Below, piece by piece: positions 15,140-24,160 of a stretch of DNA of 64,000 nucleotides. A model generated the notes under the pieces. It had not been told where the DNA came from and did not search any database. It was given only the letters and a program-made list of their open reading frames with translations. Numbering within the stretch: the first letter of the stretch is position 1; each line of letters begins with the position of its first letter. This stretch comes from WHSW01 sp963767475 (GTDB lineage: Bacteria > Actinomycetota > Thermoleophilia > Solirubrobacterales > 70-9), in assembly GCA_963767475.1 (NCBI GenBank), contig CAVYEI010000003.1, positions 372,001-436,000 on the forward strand, given 5' to 3'. Position numbers and translations under genes: made by a program.

Positions 15140-16820
15140 CCAACTGCGGCCGGGTCGATCCCCTCGGCGGCCTTGTCTTCGAGCCAGCGGGCGGCCTCGG
15201 CGGCGATCCGTTTCTCGTCCCAGCCGAGCTCGCCGCCGAGCGTCTCGGCGACCGCGGTCACCGACTCGGCGCCGCGCAGCTGCGGGGCCGCGAGCAGGCC
15301 GAGCCTGGTTCGGCGCAGGAGCACGTCGGCGACCGAGCGCGCCTGCTCGAGCCGGGCGGCGACGACGACCTCGGCGAGCATGTCGGGCTGGCCTTCGACG
15401 ATCGGCTTGCCGAGCTCGGGCCGTTCGCCGACCTGGCGCAGGACGTTGCGCGCAGCGTGGCCGTAGCGGAAGGCCAGCAGCTTGCGGTAACCCTCGGGGA
15501 GCTCGTCCTCGCCGATCCCCTCGGGGGGTCTAGCTCGTGCTCGGAGGCGGCCATTCCGAGCGGCACGTCATCGGTGCGACACGGCGCCACCCGGCCCTCG
15601 CGCTCGACCATCCGATCGACCACCTGCTTGGCCATCCGCCGCCAGGTCGTCAGCTTGCCGCCGGTGATCGTCAGCATCCCCGACGAGGTCTCATAGAGCT
15701 CTGCCTTGCGCGAGATGTCCACCGACTTGCGCGGATCGCCGGTCGAGATCAGCGGCCGGACGCCGGCGTAGGCGCCGGTCAGGTCGCCGAGTCCGAGCTC
15801 GACCCCGAAGAACGAGTTCGCCGCCTCGAGCAGGTACTCGATGTCTTCGCCGCCCGGCTGCACGTGGTCGATCTCGCCGTCGTAGTCGTTGTCCGTGGTC
15901 CCGATCAGCGCCCGCCCGTACCAGGGCAGGGCGAAGATCGTCCGGCCTTCGCCGGCGGGGACGACGCAGGCGGCGCGCGTGACCGCGAGCTTCTCCAGCG
16001 ACACGGTCACGTGCGTGCCCCGGCTGGGGGCGATCTTCGGCACCTCGGCCTCGTCGTGGATCTCCTCCGGGCGGATCCGGTCGGCCCAGACGCCGGTCGC
16101 GTTGACCACGTTGTCGGCCTCGACCTCGAAGCGCTCCCCGGTCTCGGCGTCGACGCAGGCGACGCCGGCGGCGCGACCTTCCTCGTCCAGCAGCCCGGTG
16201 ACCTCGGCGTCGTTGACGAACACGGCCCCGTAGCGCTCGGCCTCGCCGAGGATCGTCAGCACCAGGCGCACGTCGTCGGTCTGGCAGTCGTAGAACATGT
16301 ACGCCTCGCGGGGCTCGCGCGGCGCCAGCGCCGGAACCAGCTCTGCCACCTCCTCGGCGTCGATCGTGCGGTGGCGGTCGGGCGCCCAGTAGTCGTCGCC
16401 CGCGGTTCGCTCGGCGCGCTCGCGGCGCGACATCCCGACCCGCGTCGTCGCCATCGCGTCGTACATGTTGAGCCCGATCCCGAGCGTGCGGCTGCGCTTT
16501 GCCTCACCCAGCGTCGGCACCAGAAACGGGGTCGGATAGACGAGGTGCGGCGCCAGCTGGACCATCAGCTGACGCTCCAGGAGCGCCTCGCGGACGAGAC
16601 CGAGGTCGAAGTTCTGCAGGTAGCGAAGCCCGCCATGGACCATCTTCGACGAGCGGCTCGAGGTGCCGATCGCGTAGTCGTCGCGCTCGACCAGGGCGAC
16701 GCTGTAGCCGCGCGAGGCCGCGTCGAGGGCGACCCCCGCGCCGGTGATCCCGCCGCCGATCACGACCACGTCGAAGCGCTCGCCGGTGACCGCCTCGAGC
16801 GCGTCGGGACGGGTCAGCAT
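15136..16820 (-). pseudogene. glpD: glycerol-3-phosphate dehydrogenase with a one-base frameshift
   Basis: From ATG 16820 the protein has the FAD motif FDVVVIGGGITGAGVALDAA, SSRSSKMVHGGLRYL, and TGGKLTTWRRMAK, as in GlpD, which oxidises glycerol 3-phosphate to dihydroxyacetone phosphate at the membrane. After ELD the frame breaks in a run of six C on the coding strand (15523-15528). One more C would restore PEGIGEDELPEGYRKLLA and the C-terminal domain ending at 15136 (about 561 residues). It overlaps the nitroreductase stop and the Rho start, so it is part of the long operon. Sequencing error, phase variation and true mutation are all possible. Confidence 0.85.
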
Positions 16821-17329
16821 CAGTCCAGGTACTCCGTCACGTCGGCGGCGGGATCGCGCTCGGGCGCCGGCTTCTCCTGCACCGGCCGGCCGAGATGGAT
16901 CAGGGCGACGAAGCGCTCGCCGTCTTCGATCCCGACCGCGGCCCGCCCGCCGGGCGTGCGCAGAACGCCGGGAGTGCGCCAGTAGCCGACCAGCCCCCGG
17001 GCGTGGGCGCCGAGCAGGACGATGTAGGCGGCGATCGCCGTTGCGTGCAGGTCCTCCTCGTCGGTCACCTGATCGCCGCTGAGCGCGCACGAGCAGACGA
17101 CCAGCGTCGGTGCCCGGTCGAGCTTCGCCGCCGCCTCGGGCCCCGCCGCCAGCTTCAGCCGCTCGAGCGCCTTCGGCCCGAGGACCCGAAATCGCCACGG
17201 GTTGGTGAGGTGGTGGTTGGGCGCCCAGCGCGCCAGGTCGAGTAGCTCGTCGAGGATCTCGCGGTCGATCGGCTCGGGGCGATAGGCCTTGTGCGTGCGC
17301 CGGGTGCGGATCGCGGTCTCGACGTCCAT
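16820..17329 (-). CDS. nitroreductase family protein (YdjA-like)
   Basis: A 169-residue flavin-dependent oxidoreductase of the short YdjA type: TRRTHKAYRPEPIDREIL binds FMN phosphate, and LARWAPNHHLTNPWRFRVLG is the family hallmark. VGYWRTPGVLRTP lies near the active site in relatives. It sits 27 bases after the S-component fusion and overlaps glpD by one base. BluB, a B12-related member of the same superfamily, was considered because of the operon, but no BluB-specific sequence was recognised. Confidence 0.8.
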   Translation of the reverse strand: MDVETAIRTRRTHKAYRPEPIDREILDELLDLARWAPNHHLTNPWRFRVLGPKALERLKLAAGPEAAAKLDRAPTLVVCSCALSGDQVTDEEDLHATAIAAYIVLLGAHARGLVGYWRTPGVLRTPGGRAAVGIEDGERFVALIHLGRPVQEKPAPERDPAADVTEYLD

Positions 17330-17355
17330 CGCCGAGAACGCTATCGGGGCCGCCC

Positions 17356-19314
17356 TCAGGGCAGGCGACGCCGGTACCAGAGATAGCCGCCGGCGACGAT
17401 CGCCGCGAGCACCGCGAGCCCGCCGAGCAGGTAGGCCGTCGTATGGTCGTCGGGCGGCGATTCGGACGCGTAGGAGACGCTGACCGGAGCGGTCGCCTCG
17501 TCGCCGGCCGCCGGCGCGGGCGCGTCGGCGCCGGGGTCGGCGCCGGCGGTCTGCCCGGCGTCGCCGGCCGCGGTCTGGACGCCGGCGCCGGGATCGGCGC
17601 CACCCGCAGCCGCTCCGCCACCGGCATCGCCATCGCCCGCCGCGCTGCCGCCGCCCGAGCCGCCGGCGCTCGACGCCGGCGCGCCGGCGCCCGCCGAGGT
17701 TCCGCCGGCGGAGCCGGTCGCGGCTTCGTCGCTCGAACCGGTAGCGGGCGACCCGTCGCTCGAGCCGCTATCCGCCGCGGAGCCCGAGCGCCCGGAGCTG
17801 CGCGCGACCGCGGGGATCGGCAACGGCTGGCGCTCGATCGCGAGCACGGCCTGCATCGTCACCCAGATCGGGGTCTGGTCGCTGGAGGCGGAGTAGCGGT
17901 AATGACCGTCGGCACTCTGGAGGCGGTTCAGGTAGGCGAGCGCCCGGTCGATCGCCTCGCCGCCCCCTCCGGATGCCGCCAGACCCTGGACCGCCCAGGC
18001 GGTCGACTGCGAGTTGACGACGCCGCTCGTTCCGAGCGCGTAGCCGCCGCCACCGCGCTGGGCCTTGCGCAGCCAGGCGGCGCCGTCGGCGGTCGCCGAT
18101 CCCCGAGAGCCCGCCGCGACCAGTCCCTGGAGCGCGGCGCCGGTCGAATCGGACTCGCTCGGCGCCGCCGCCTGGATGCCCCAGCCGCCGTCGGCGTTCT
18201 GGGCGCGGCGCAGCCATCGTGCCGAGCGCTTCAGCGAGCCGGGGTCGGCTCCCGAGGCGCGGATCGCGAGGGCGTAGAAGGCGGTCAGGTTGACCTGGCC
18301 GTCGACCGAGCCGTCGCCGTCGCGACGTGAGCGCAGCTCGGAGACCAGATTGGTGCCGGCGAAGTGACGGGGGTCGATCCCGGCGCCGGTGAGGGCGAGG
18401 ATCGTGCGCTCGAGATCGCCGACCGCCCGCAGCCGGCCCGCCTGCGAGCGCAGGTAGGTGACAGGCGTCTCGCCGCCCGAGCGGAGGTCGAGCGGATTGC
18501 GCCCCGACGCCTCGAGGGCGAGCATCGCCCAGCCGGTCATCGCCGGGCTCGAAGGCTGGCCCGGGGTGGCGGCAAAGCCGCCGTCGGAGTTCTGCGTCTC
18601 GACGAGCCAGCCGACGCCGGTTTGCTTGGCGGTGGCCGGCGGCGGTGCGGCGGCGAACGAGGCGGCGGCGAGCAGCGCCAGCAGCACGAGCGGCAACGCG
18701 CCCGCCGGGCGCCAGGTGAACTCGAGCCGGGTGCGAAAGCGCGAGATCATCCGCACCAGCGCCGGGCCGGCGGCGAGCGCGATCGCGAAGTTGCCGATCG
18801 CGTGCACGAGGTTGAACGGGATCCCGCGGCCCGAGAGCGCCAGGTAGCGATCGAGCGACTGCTCGCCGCCGTAGGTGACCATGACCGAGAAGTCGAGCAG
18901 GGCGCCGTAGGCGAGACCGGCGATCGCGCAGGTAGCCGCGAGCCCGAAGCGGCCGAGCCGGCGCCCGGTGACGATCGCCAGCCACGCCCCGGCGAGGCCG
19001 ACGAGGCCCCAGCCCGCCATCTGCCAGGCAGTCCACGGGCCCTGCCCGAGCCAGATGTTCGAGATCGGCGCCGCCAGCGCGCCGACCGCGAACCCGGGCC
19101 CGGCTCCCAGCGCATAGCCCGTGATCAGGGCTATGTCCGTCGTCGCGACGACGTTCGGGACCGGCGCCAGCACCAGCCGTCCGGCGACCGCCAGCGCCGC
19201 CAGCGCCGCGACGAGGGCGACCAGCCGCGCGGGCGGGCGCGAGTGCTCGTACCACCAGAAGCCCGCGGCGAGGACGAGGGCGAGGCCGGTGAAGGTGGCG
19301 AGCTGCCAGTTCAT
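17356..19314 (-). CDS. ECF S-component fused to a transcobalamin-alpha-like barrel
   Basis: A 652-residue protein. Residues 1-225 hold about six membrane segments with the ECF substrate-binding signature (GYALGAGPGFAVGALAAPIS, LGQGPWTAWQMAGWG). Residues 232-495 form repeats of the alpha/alpha-barrel found in terpene cyclases and in the alpha-domain of intrinsic factor: ETQNSDGGF, RAQNADGGWG, KAQRGGGGYA, RLQSADGHYRY. A Gly/Ser/Ala/Pro linker (500-620) and a C-terminal membrane helix with RRR follow. With the riboswitch, DUF4430 proteins and ECF genes upstream, I infer that the barrel captures cobalamin outside the cell and hands it to the S-component. The start overlaps the ATPase stop in ATGA. 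Confidence 0.8.
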   Translation of the reverse strand: MNWQLATFTGLALVLAAGFWWYEHSRPPARLVALVAALAALAVAGRLVLAPVPNVVATTDIALITGYALGAGPGFAVGALAAPISNIWLGQGPWTAWQMAGWGLVGLAGAWLAIVTGRRLGRFGLAATCAIAGLAYGALLDFSVMVTYGGEQSLDRYLALSGRGIPFNLVHAIGNFAIALAAGPALVRMISRFRTRLEFTWRPAGALPLVLLALLAAASFAAAPPPATAKQTGVGWLVETQNSDGGFAATPGQPSSPAMTGWAMLALEASGRNPLDLRSGGETPVTYLRSQAGRLRAVGDLERTILALTGAGIDPRHFAGTNLVSELRSRRDGDGSVDGQVNLTAFYALAIRASGADPGSLKRSARWLRRAQNADGGWGIQAAAPSESDSTGAALQGLVAAGSRGSATADGAAWLRKAQRGGGGYALGTSGVVNSQSTAWAVQGLAASGGGGEAIDRALAYLNRLQSADGHYRYSASSDQTPIWVTMQAVLAIERQPLPIPAVARSSGRSGSAADSGSSDGSPATGSSDEAATGSAGGTSAGAGAPASSAGGSGGGSAAGDGDAGGGAAAGGADPGAGVQTAAGDAGQTAGADPGADAPAPAAGDEATAPVSVSYASESPPDDHTTAYLLGGLAVLAAIVAGGYLWYRRRLP

Positions 19315-21008
19315 CGGAGCTCCTCGTCCCCAGCCTCAGCCCCCGCACGCCCGGAGGCGAAGCCGAGGACGTGGCGGGAGTTATTCAAGCGGGAGTCACT
19401 CAGCCGACCGGCTCCCTGCTCGGGCGTGATCGCGCCGCCGCCGCCGAGGATGCGGGCGACCTCGGTCGCGAAGTACCAGCCGCCGGAGAGGATCTCGTCG
19501 GCAGGGCCGTCGGCGATCAGCTCGCCGTCGCCGAGCAGGACGACGCGCGAGGCCAGCCGCGCCGCGAACTCGACGTCGTGGGTGGCGACCAACACCGCCG
19601 AGCCACGGCCGCTGAGCTCGCCGAGCCAGGCGCAGAGCTCGAGCTTGCGGGCCGGGTCCATCCCCCTGGTCGGCTCGTCGAGGGCGATCAGACCCGGCAG
19701 CTCGCCCGGTTCGCGACCGGCCATCACGATCGCCAGCGCGAGCCGCTCGCGCTCGCCGCCGGAGAGGTCGCGCGGATCGCTGTCGACCGCCCAGGCGAGG
19801 CCGACCGCCTCCAGCGCCGCCAGCCCGGCCGCGCCCGGGAGCTCCTCGCGGACGCGCTCACGGACGAGCAGGTCGGTCGGGCTCTGCGGCAGCAGCGCGC
19901 AGCCGCCGGGCGTCGCGACCGAGCCCCGGACCGGTTCCAGGAGCCCGGCGGCGGCGCGCAGGAGCGTGCTCTTGCCGGCCCCGTTTCGGCCCATCAGCGC
20001 GACCCGCTCGCCGGGCTCGATCGCGAGCTCGAGCCCGTGCAGGACGTCGCGGGCGCCGAGCCCGGAGTCGAGCTCGACCCAGAGGTCGCGGGCGGCAAGC
20101 GCCGAGGCGGGCGTCCCCCGGTGCCGGCGTCTGCGGCGAGGTTCGGGTTCGGGCGCCGGGGCCGCCGGCAACTCGATCCCTCGCTGCGCCAAGGCCCTGC
20201 GGGCCTGCTTGGCCGAGACCGGCGGCGGCGCCAGGCCGGCGAGCGAGAACAGCCGCGCCCCGGGCGGGGCGAGCTCGGGGTCGGCGGCGAGCGCCCACTC
20301 GCAGTAGCCCTGCGGGGAGCCGTCGAAGGAGATCCGCCCGGAGTCGAGGGCGATCACGCGGTCCGCGGCGGCGAGGCAGCGCTCGAGCCGGTGCTCGGCC
20401 AGCAGCACCCCCATCCCCCACTCCTCGTTCAGCCGTCGCAGCAGCCCGACCAGCTCGTCGCCCGCGACCGGGTCGAGCTGCGAGGTCGGCTCGTCGAGCA
20501 ACACCAAACGCGGGCGCAGAACCAGCGCCGCGGCCAATGCGACCCGCTGCAGCTCGCCGCCGGAGAGCGTGTCGGTCGGCCGGTCGATCAGGTGGGCGAT
20601 CGCCAGCGCCAGCGTGACCTCCTCGATCGCTCGCGCCCGCGCCGCCTGCGGTTCGCCGCGCAGCTCGAGCGGCAGCTCGAGCTCGCCGCGGACGGTCGCC
20701 GAGACGACCTGCGTCTCCGGGTCCTGGCCGACGAGGCCGACGAGGCCGCCGAGCTCGGCCGGCCCGTGCTCGCGGACGTCGAGGCCGCAGACCTCGAGCG
20801 TGCCCGCCACCTCTCCCCCGTGGTAGTACGGCACCAGCCCGCAGCCGGCGCGAAGCAGCGTCGACTTGCCGCAACCCGAGCGCCCGGCGAGGATCGCGAA
20901 CTCGCCCTCGGCGAGCTCGAACTCGAGCTCGCGAAGCGCGGGCTCGGCCGCATCGGGATAGCTGTAGGTAAACGCCTCCATGCGGATCAGCGTGCTCGGT
21001 TCGGTCAT
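19311..21008 (-). CDS. ECF transporter ATPase, two fused ABC domains
   Basis: A 565-residue protein with two ABC domains in one chain. Domain 1 (about 8-235) has GRSGCGKST, LSGGELQR and LVLLDEPTSQLDP; domain 2 (about 305-520) has GRNGAGKST, LSGGERERLAL and LIALDEPTRGMDP. This matches fused EcfA1A2, which drives uptake through EcfT. ATG 21008 overlaps the EcfT stop; the long upstream open frame to 21956 is a shadow of EcfT. Both ATP sites look complete. Confidence 0.9.
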   Translation of the reverse strand: MTEPSTLIRMEAFTYSYPDAAEPALRELEFELAEGEFAILAGRSGCGKSTLLRAGCGLVPYYHGGEVAGTLEVCGLDVREHGPAELGGLVGLVGQDPETQVVSATVRGELELPLELRGEPQAARARAIEEVTLALAIAHLIDRPTDTLSGGELQRVALAAALVLRPRLVLLDEPTSQLDPVAGDELVGLLRRLNEEWGMGVLLAEHRLERCLAAADRVIALDSGRISFDGSPQGYCEWALAADPELAPPGARLFSLAGLAPPPVSAKQARRALAQRGIELPAAPAPEPEPRRRRRHRGTPASALAARDLWVELDSGLGARDVLHGLELAIEPGERVALMGRNGAGKSTLLRAAAGLLEPVRGSVATPGGCALLPQSPTDLLVRERVREELPGAAGLAALEAVGLAWAVDSDPRDLSGGERERLALAIVMAGREPGELPGLIALDEPTRGMDPARKLELCAWLGELSGRGSAVLVATHDVEFAARLASRVVLLGDGELIADGPADEILSGGWYFATEVARILGGGGAITPEQGAGRLSDSRLNNSRHVLGFASGRAGAEAGDEELR

Positions 21009-21916
21009 CGGCGTTCGCCGCCCCCACGGCCCCGGCGCTCGCGCGAACCGCCGAGTCCCAGGTAGGGGGCTGCGGCAATCAGCGGCAGGGAGGCAGCGAA
21101 GGCGAGCGTCGCCGGGTCGGCATCGAGGGTGACCGTCGGATAGGCGCCGAAGCCGCCGACACCGGCGAGCCGGGCGGCGATCCCGAGGCCCGCGATCGCC
21201 ATCCCGGCGGCGGCGAAGCGCCAGCTGTGGCGGGAGCTTCGCCGGGCTCCGGCACGCCGCGGGACCCCGCGCGCGTAACCGCGCAGCTCGAGCGTCGCGG
21301 CGATCTCGACGGCGCGATCGAGCGAGCCGGCCACCAGGCGCCGGGTCAGCGTCGCGCGGCCGACCGGCGCGGCCGCGGGGCCGCGCAGCGACTGCGCGTC
21401 GCGAAGCCGGGCGTGGTCGGACGTCGCCAGCGGCACCAGGCGGGTGATCAGGGTCGCGGTCAGTGCCGAGTGGCGGGCGAGCGGGCGCAGCAGTCGCAGG
21501 ACGCGGTCGGGATCGACGCAGGCGGAATGCACGGCGAAGGCGCAGAGGACGACGAGGATGCGCAGCGCCAGCACGCAGCCCTCGACCAGCGCCTCGCCGC
21601 TGACGTCGATCTGGCCCAGCACCGGCACCTGGCCACCGCGAAGCAGAATCGTGTCGCCGCGCTGGGAGGCGATCACGTTGACGGCGACGATCAACACCGC
21701 CAGCGTCGCGCCCCAGCGCGCAGCGGCGAGCAGCGCCGGCCTTGCCCCCGCGAGCAACCCGGCGACGGCCACCGCGACGCCGGCCCCGGCGAGCACGAGC
21801 GGACTCGAGAAGATGAAGGCGACCAGCGCCAGCGAACCGAGATAGGCGCTCGCGGCCACGGCGCTCGCGGCGCTCAGCGGGCCCGGTCGCGGCGTGTAGG
21901 CGATCGGCGACCTCAT
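21005..21916 (-). CDS. ECF transporter transmembrane component EcfT
   Basis: A 303-residue membrane protein with about five to six hydrophobic segments and cytoplasmic coupling helices containing arginine motifs (DAQSLRGPA and ATLELRGYARG) that correspond to the two Arg-containing coupling motifs of EcfT. It joins the ATPase to the S-component. The start overlaps the upstream lipoprotein stop in ATGA and its stop overlaps the ATPase start, which indicates tight translational coupling. Confidence 0.85.
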   Translation of the reverse strand: MRSPIAYTPRPGPLSAASAVAASAYLGSLALVAFIFSSPLVLAGAGVAVAVAGLLAGARPALLAAARWGATLAVLIVAVNVIASQRGDTILLRGGQVPVLGQIDVSGEALVEGCVLALRILVVLCAFAVHSACVDPDRVLRLLRPLARHSALTATLITRLVPLATSDHARLRDAQSLRGPAAAPVGRATLTRRLVAGSLDRAVEIAATLELRGYARGVPRRAGARRSSRHSWRFAAAGMAIAGLGIAARLAGVGGFGAYPTVTLDADPATLAFAASLPLIAAAPYLGLGGSRERRGRGGGERR

Positions 21917-22839
21917 CCCCCCGCCCCATCCGCGGGCAAGCCGACGGTTCCCTCATCCGTGGCCATCACCGCGTAGCGGTCGCCGAGGTCGGCGGGCGTA
22001 AGCGCCGCTGCAGCGCCCTCGACCCCGGCCCTGTCGACCCCGGTGACGACCCAAGTCGGCGGTTCCTCGCCGACGCGAAGCCCCGCGACGAGGCCGGCGC
22101 CGGAATCCTCCTCGGCGACCGGCTCGGCGGCGGCGTCGAGCGCCACCAGTTGGTAGCCCGCGCCAGAGCGCTCGAAGCGCGCGAAGACGCCACTGACCGC
22201 CGGTCCCTCCTCGATCTGGGAGGCGACCGGGTCGGCACGGACGCGCTCCCAGGGACCGACGAGCACGCGCGGCCCAAGGTCGGCGAACTCGCTGCGAGTT
22301 GCACCGGCCGTGTCGAGCGCCGCCGACACCGCCTGGCATGTGGCGCCGACCCCGAGGCACTCGACGTTCACCTCAAGCCGATCCGCCTCCGGCGTCGAGG
22401 CTTGGAGGAAGGGCTCGGGCCACGAGCCGACCACGGCCGGGGTGCGCAGCGCATCGGTCCAGTCGCGGTAGTCCCACCAGATCCGGTCGCCGCCGCGCAC
22501 GTTCACCTCCGCGGAGCCGCGGTTCGACTCGATCCCGTTGACGAAGAAGAACCAGTCGCTGGAGCGTCCATCGGAGATCTCGCCGGCGGTGCCGTCGATC
22601 GAATGCACGAATCCGCCTCCGAACCGGGTCGTGATCTCGCCCTCTCGATCGAGGAAGCGGATCACCGTCTCCGAGGCGGCCGGATCCCGCTCGGTCGCCT
22701 CGAGCACCGGTGTGGCGCCGTAGTCGCGGGTCACGGTCAGCGTCGCCTCGCCGGAGCTCGACTCGCCGGGCCCGACCCCGCAGCCGGTGATCGCGACGGC
22801 AACCACCGCCGCGACCACCGCGCTGCGGAATGCGGTCAT
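21913..22839 (-). CDS. DUF4430 lipoprotein (transcobalamin beta-domain-like)
   Basis: A 308-residue protein with a lipoprotein signal (VAVAITGC, Cys at about 20). Residues about 30-130 match DUF4430, the domain equivalent to the C-terminal beta-domain of transcobalamin and intrinsic factor: ATLTVTRDYG at the start and DWFFFVNGIES with GGDRIWWDYRDW at the end. The remaining 170 residues are soluble and unassigned. It is anchored outside the membrane. In vertebrate carriers the alpha-barrel and beta-domain clamp cobalamin together; here the barrel is on the S-component, so this lipoprotein could be its partner. Confidence 0.8.
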   Translation of the reverse strand: MTAFRSAVVAAVVAVAITGCGVGPGESSSGEATLTVTRDYGATPVLEATERDPAASETVIRFLDREGEITTRFGGGFVHSIDGTAGEISDGRSSDWFFFVNGIESNRGSAEVNVRGGDRIWWDYRDWTDALRTPAVVGSWPEPFLQASTPEADRLEVNVECLGVGATCQAVSAALDTAGATRSEFADLGPRVLVGPWERVRADPVASQIEEGPAVSGVFARFERSGAGYQLVALDAAAEPVAEEDSGAGLVAGLRVGEEPPTWVVTGVDRAGVEGAAAALTPADLGDRYAVMATDEGTVGLPADGAGG

Positions 22840-22888
22840 TAACCAGGCGCCTCAACAGCGGCGCGGCTCGGCTTCGCTTCGCTCCGCC

Positions 22889-23911
22889 TCACTGTTTCAC
22901 CCGCTCGCAGCTGCTCTTGATCTTCAGGGTGTCGGCAGTCGAACCCTTGATCTTCACGATGTCGGCTCCCTTGCCGCAGTTGACGACGTCGGCGCCGCCC
23001 TGGCGCATGTTGATCTTGTCGTCACCGCCGCGCGAGCGGATCGAGTCCGAGCCCGCGGTGCCCTTGATCCGATCCCCCTGCGGGCTGCCGACGAGGCTGA
23101 TGCCGCGTGCGGCCGGGCAGCTCTCGATCGACTCGCCGACGCATGTCGCCAGCGTCTCGGCGGGAATATCGGTCCCGCGCGTGGCCCCGATCTGCGCCTC
23201 GCCGGGGGCGCCGACAGCGACCTGGGCGCTGCCGTCCGGGGCCGTGGTCGCGACCGCGTCGCCGCCGGAGATGCTGACCCCGGACGCGGGGCCGCTGGTG
23301 CAGGTGATCTCGAACGTATTCGGGTCGGACACGCACTTGTGCTCGACGACCGAGACCGTGAATGGCTCGCCCGCCTTCGCCCGCGGCGGAGCGGTGAGCT
23401 CGAGCTCGGCCGGGTTCGGGTTCGGGAACGCCTCCGGAGCGAGGTAGAACAGGACGTGATCGCCGTTCTTGATCTCGAGCTGGTCGGCGCCGACCGAGGC
23501 CTCCGCGTGATTGGCCTTGAAGTACCAGAACTGCTCTCCCATCGCCGCCTCGACTCCGCCGATCGCGCAGATGCCGAGGCCGAAGCCGAACTGATCGGTG
23601 AGCGAGAGCGGGGCCACCGACTTCGTCGTCCGCCCGGCCGTGGCCAGGAGGCTGAGCGCGTTCGGCTTCTCGTAGGTGAACTCGGCGCCCGAGCCGCCGG
23701 GGGCGCCGAAGCAGTCGGCGTCGGGGCGGGTCGGCACGGTGACGCCTTCGTCGACGATGTAGGTCGTGCCCGGGTCCATGACGCGATCCGGAGTCAACAC
23801 GCGCAGCTTCGCGGTCACGGTCGCCGACGCCGCGGTGCAGATCAGCAGGGATGCGCAAATGGCGCCGAGCGCGGCCAACGCGCCGAGCGCAACGGGGGTA
23901 CGTGTGGTCAT
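22889..23911 (-). CDS. secreted DUF4430-type protein with RTX-like tail
   Basis: A 340-residue protein from ATG 23911, preceded by AAAGGGTGG. Signal peptide about 1-30 (ending TAASA). Residues 32-165 resemble DUF4430, with EKPNALSLLA, QFWYFKANHAEASVG and IKNGDHVLFYLAPE. A beta-rich middle domain (165-275) is followed by a C-terminal glycine/aspartate repeat like RTX calcium-binding nonapeptides (GDRIKGTAGSDSIRSRGGDD). It is the first gene after the cobalamin riboswitch and so probably the first extracellular part of the B12 capture system. The DUF4430 match is less sharp than in the next gene. Confidence 0.75.
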   Translation of the reverse strand: MTTRTPVALGALAALGAICASLLICTAASATVTAKLRVLTPDRVMDPGTTYIVDEGVTVPTRPDADCFGAPGGSGAEFTYEKPNALSLLATAGRTTKSVAPLSLTDQFGFGLGICAIGGVEAAMGEQFWYFKANHAEASVGADQLEIKNGDHVLFYLAPEAFPNPNPAELELTAPPRAKAGEPFTVSVVEHKCVSDPNTFEITCTSGPASGVSISGGDAVATTAPDGSAQVAVGAPGEAQIGATRGTDIPAETLATCVGESIESCPAARGISLVGSPQGDRIKGTAGSDSIRSRGGDDKINMRQGGADVVNCGKGADIVKIKGSTADTLKIKSSCERVKQ

Positions 23912-23949
23912 CTGAGAGCCACCCTTTCCTCGAGGGACGTGATTTGGCG

Positions 23950-24112
23950 GGCCGGAGGCAGGTCTCCTGGCTTCCGGGCCGGTCGTCGCGCCTTCCCAAG
24001 ACGGCTCTGGCCGCTCAGTGGCTGACTTCGCATCGTGCGACGCCGTTCGTTGCCCGGTCACAGTGGCGGGACCGCGCCGGTTTCACACCGGACTTCCCTT
24101 GACCACCGGCCG
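23950..24112 (-). promoter_or_regulatory. cobalamin riboswitch
   Basis: On the minus strand this region contains the hallmark segments of the adenosylcobalamin riboswitch in order: GGGAAGTCCGGTGTGAAACC, CCCGCCACTGTGACCGGG, the core GCCACTG, TTGGGAAGG and the B12 box AGCCAGGAGACCTGCC (23957-23972). Outer strands GGCCGG/CCGGC can close stem P1. It ends about 39 bases before the ATG at 23911, so it should repress translation or transcription of the DUF4430-ECF operon when B12 is plentiful. A TAGACT at 24130-24135 is a possible -10. Confidence 0.95.
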
Positions 24113-24160
24113 TTATTGGTACGCGGAGCAGTCTAATGCGGCGGAGGACGCCGCGCCGCG

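Noticed and set aside
16820..17329. BluB (lower-ligand synthase) for the nitroreductase
   Set aside because: The sequence matches the short YdjA-like type and no BluB-specific feature was recognised, despite the B12 context.
15258..17633. One 791-residue minus-strand protein including glpD
   Set aside because: The N-terminal part is out of frame with the nitroreductase and the last part is out of frame with GlpD; only the middle is real.
18364..20307. 647-residue plus-strand open frame
   Set aside because: Antisense to the S-component fusion and the ECF ATPase, with no recognisable motifs.
21009..21956. N-terminal extension of the ECF ATPase
   Set aside because: It overlaps EcfT in another frame and has no ABC sequence; ATG 21008 with an overlap fits the operon.
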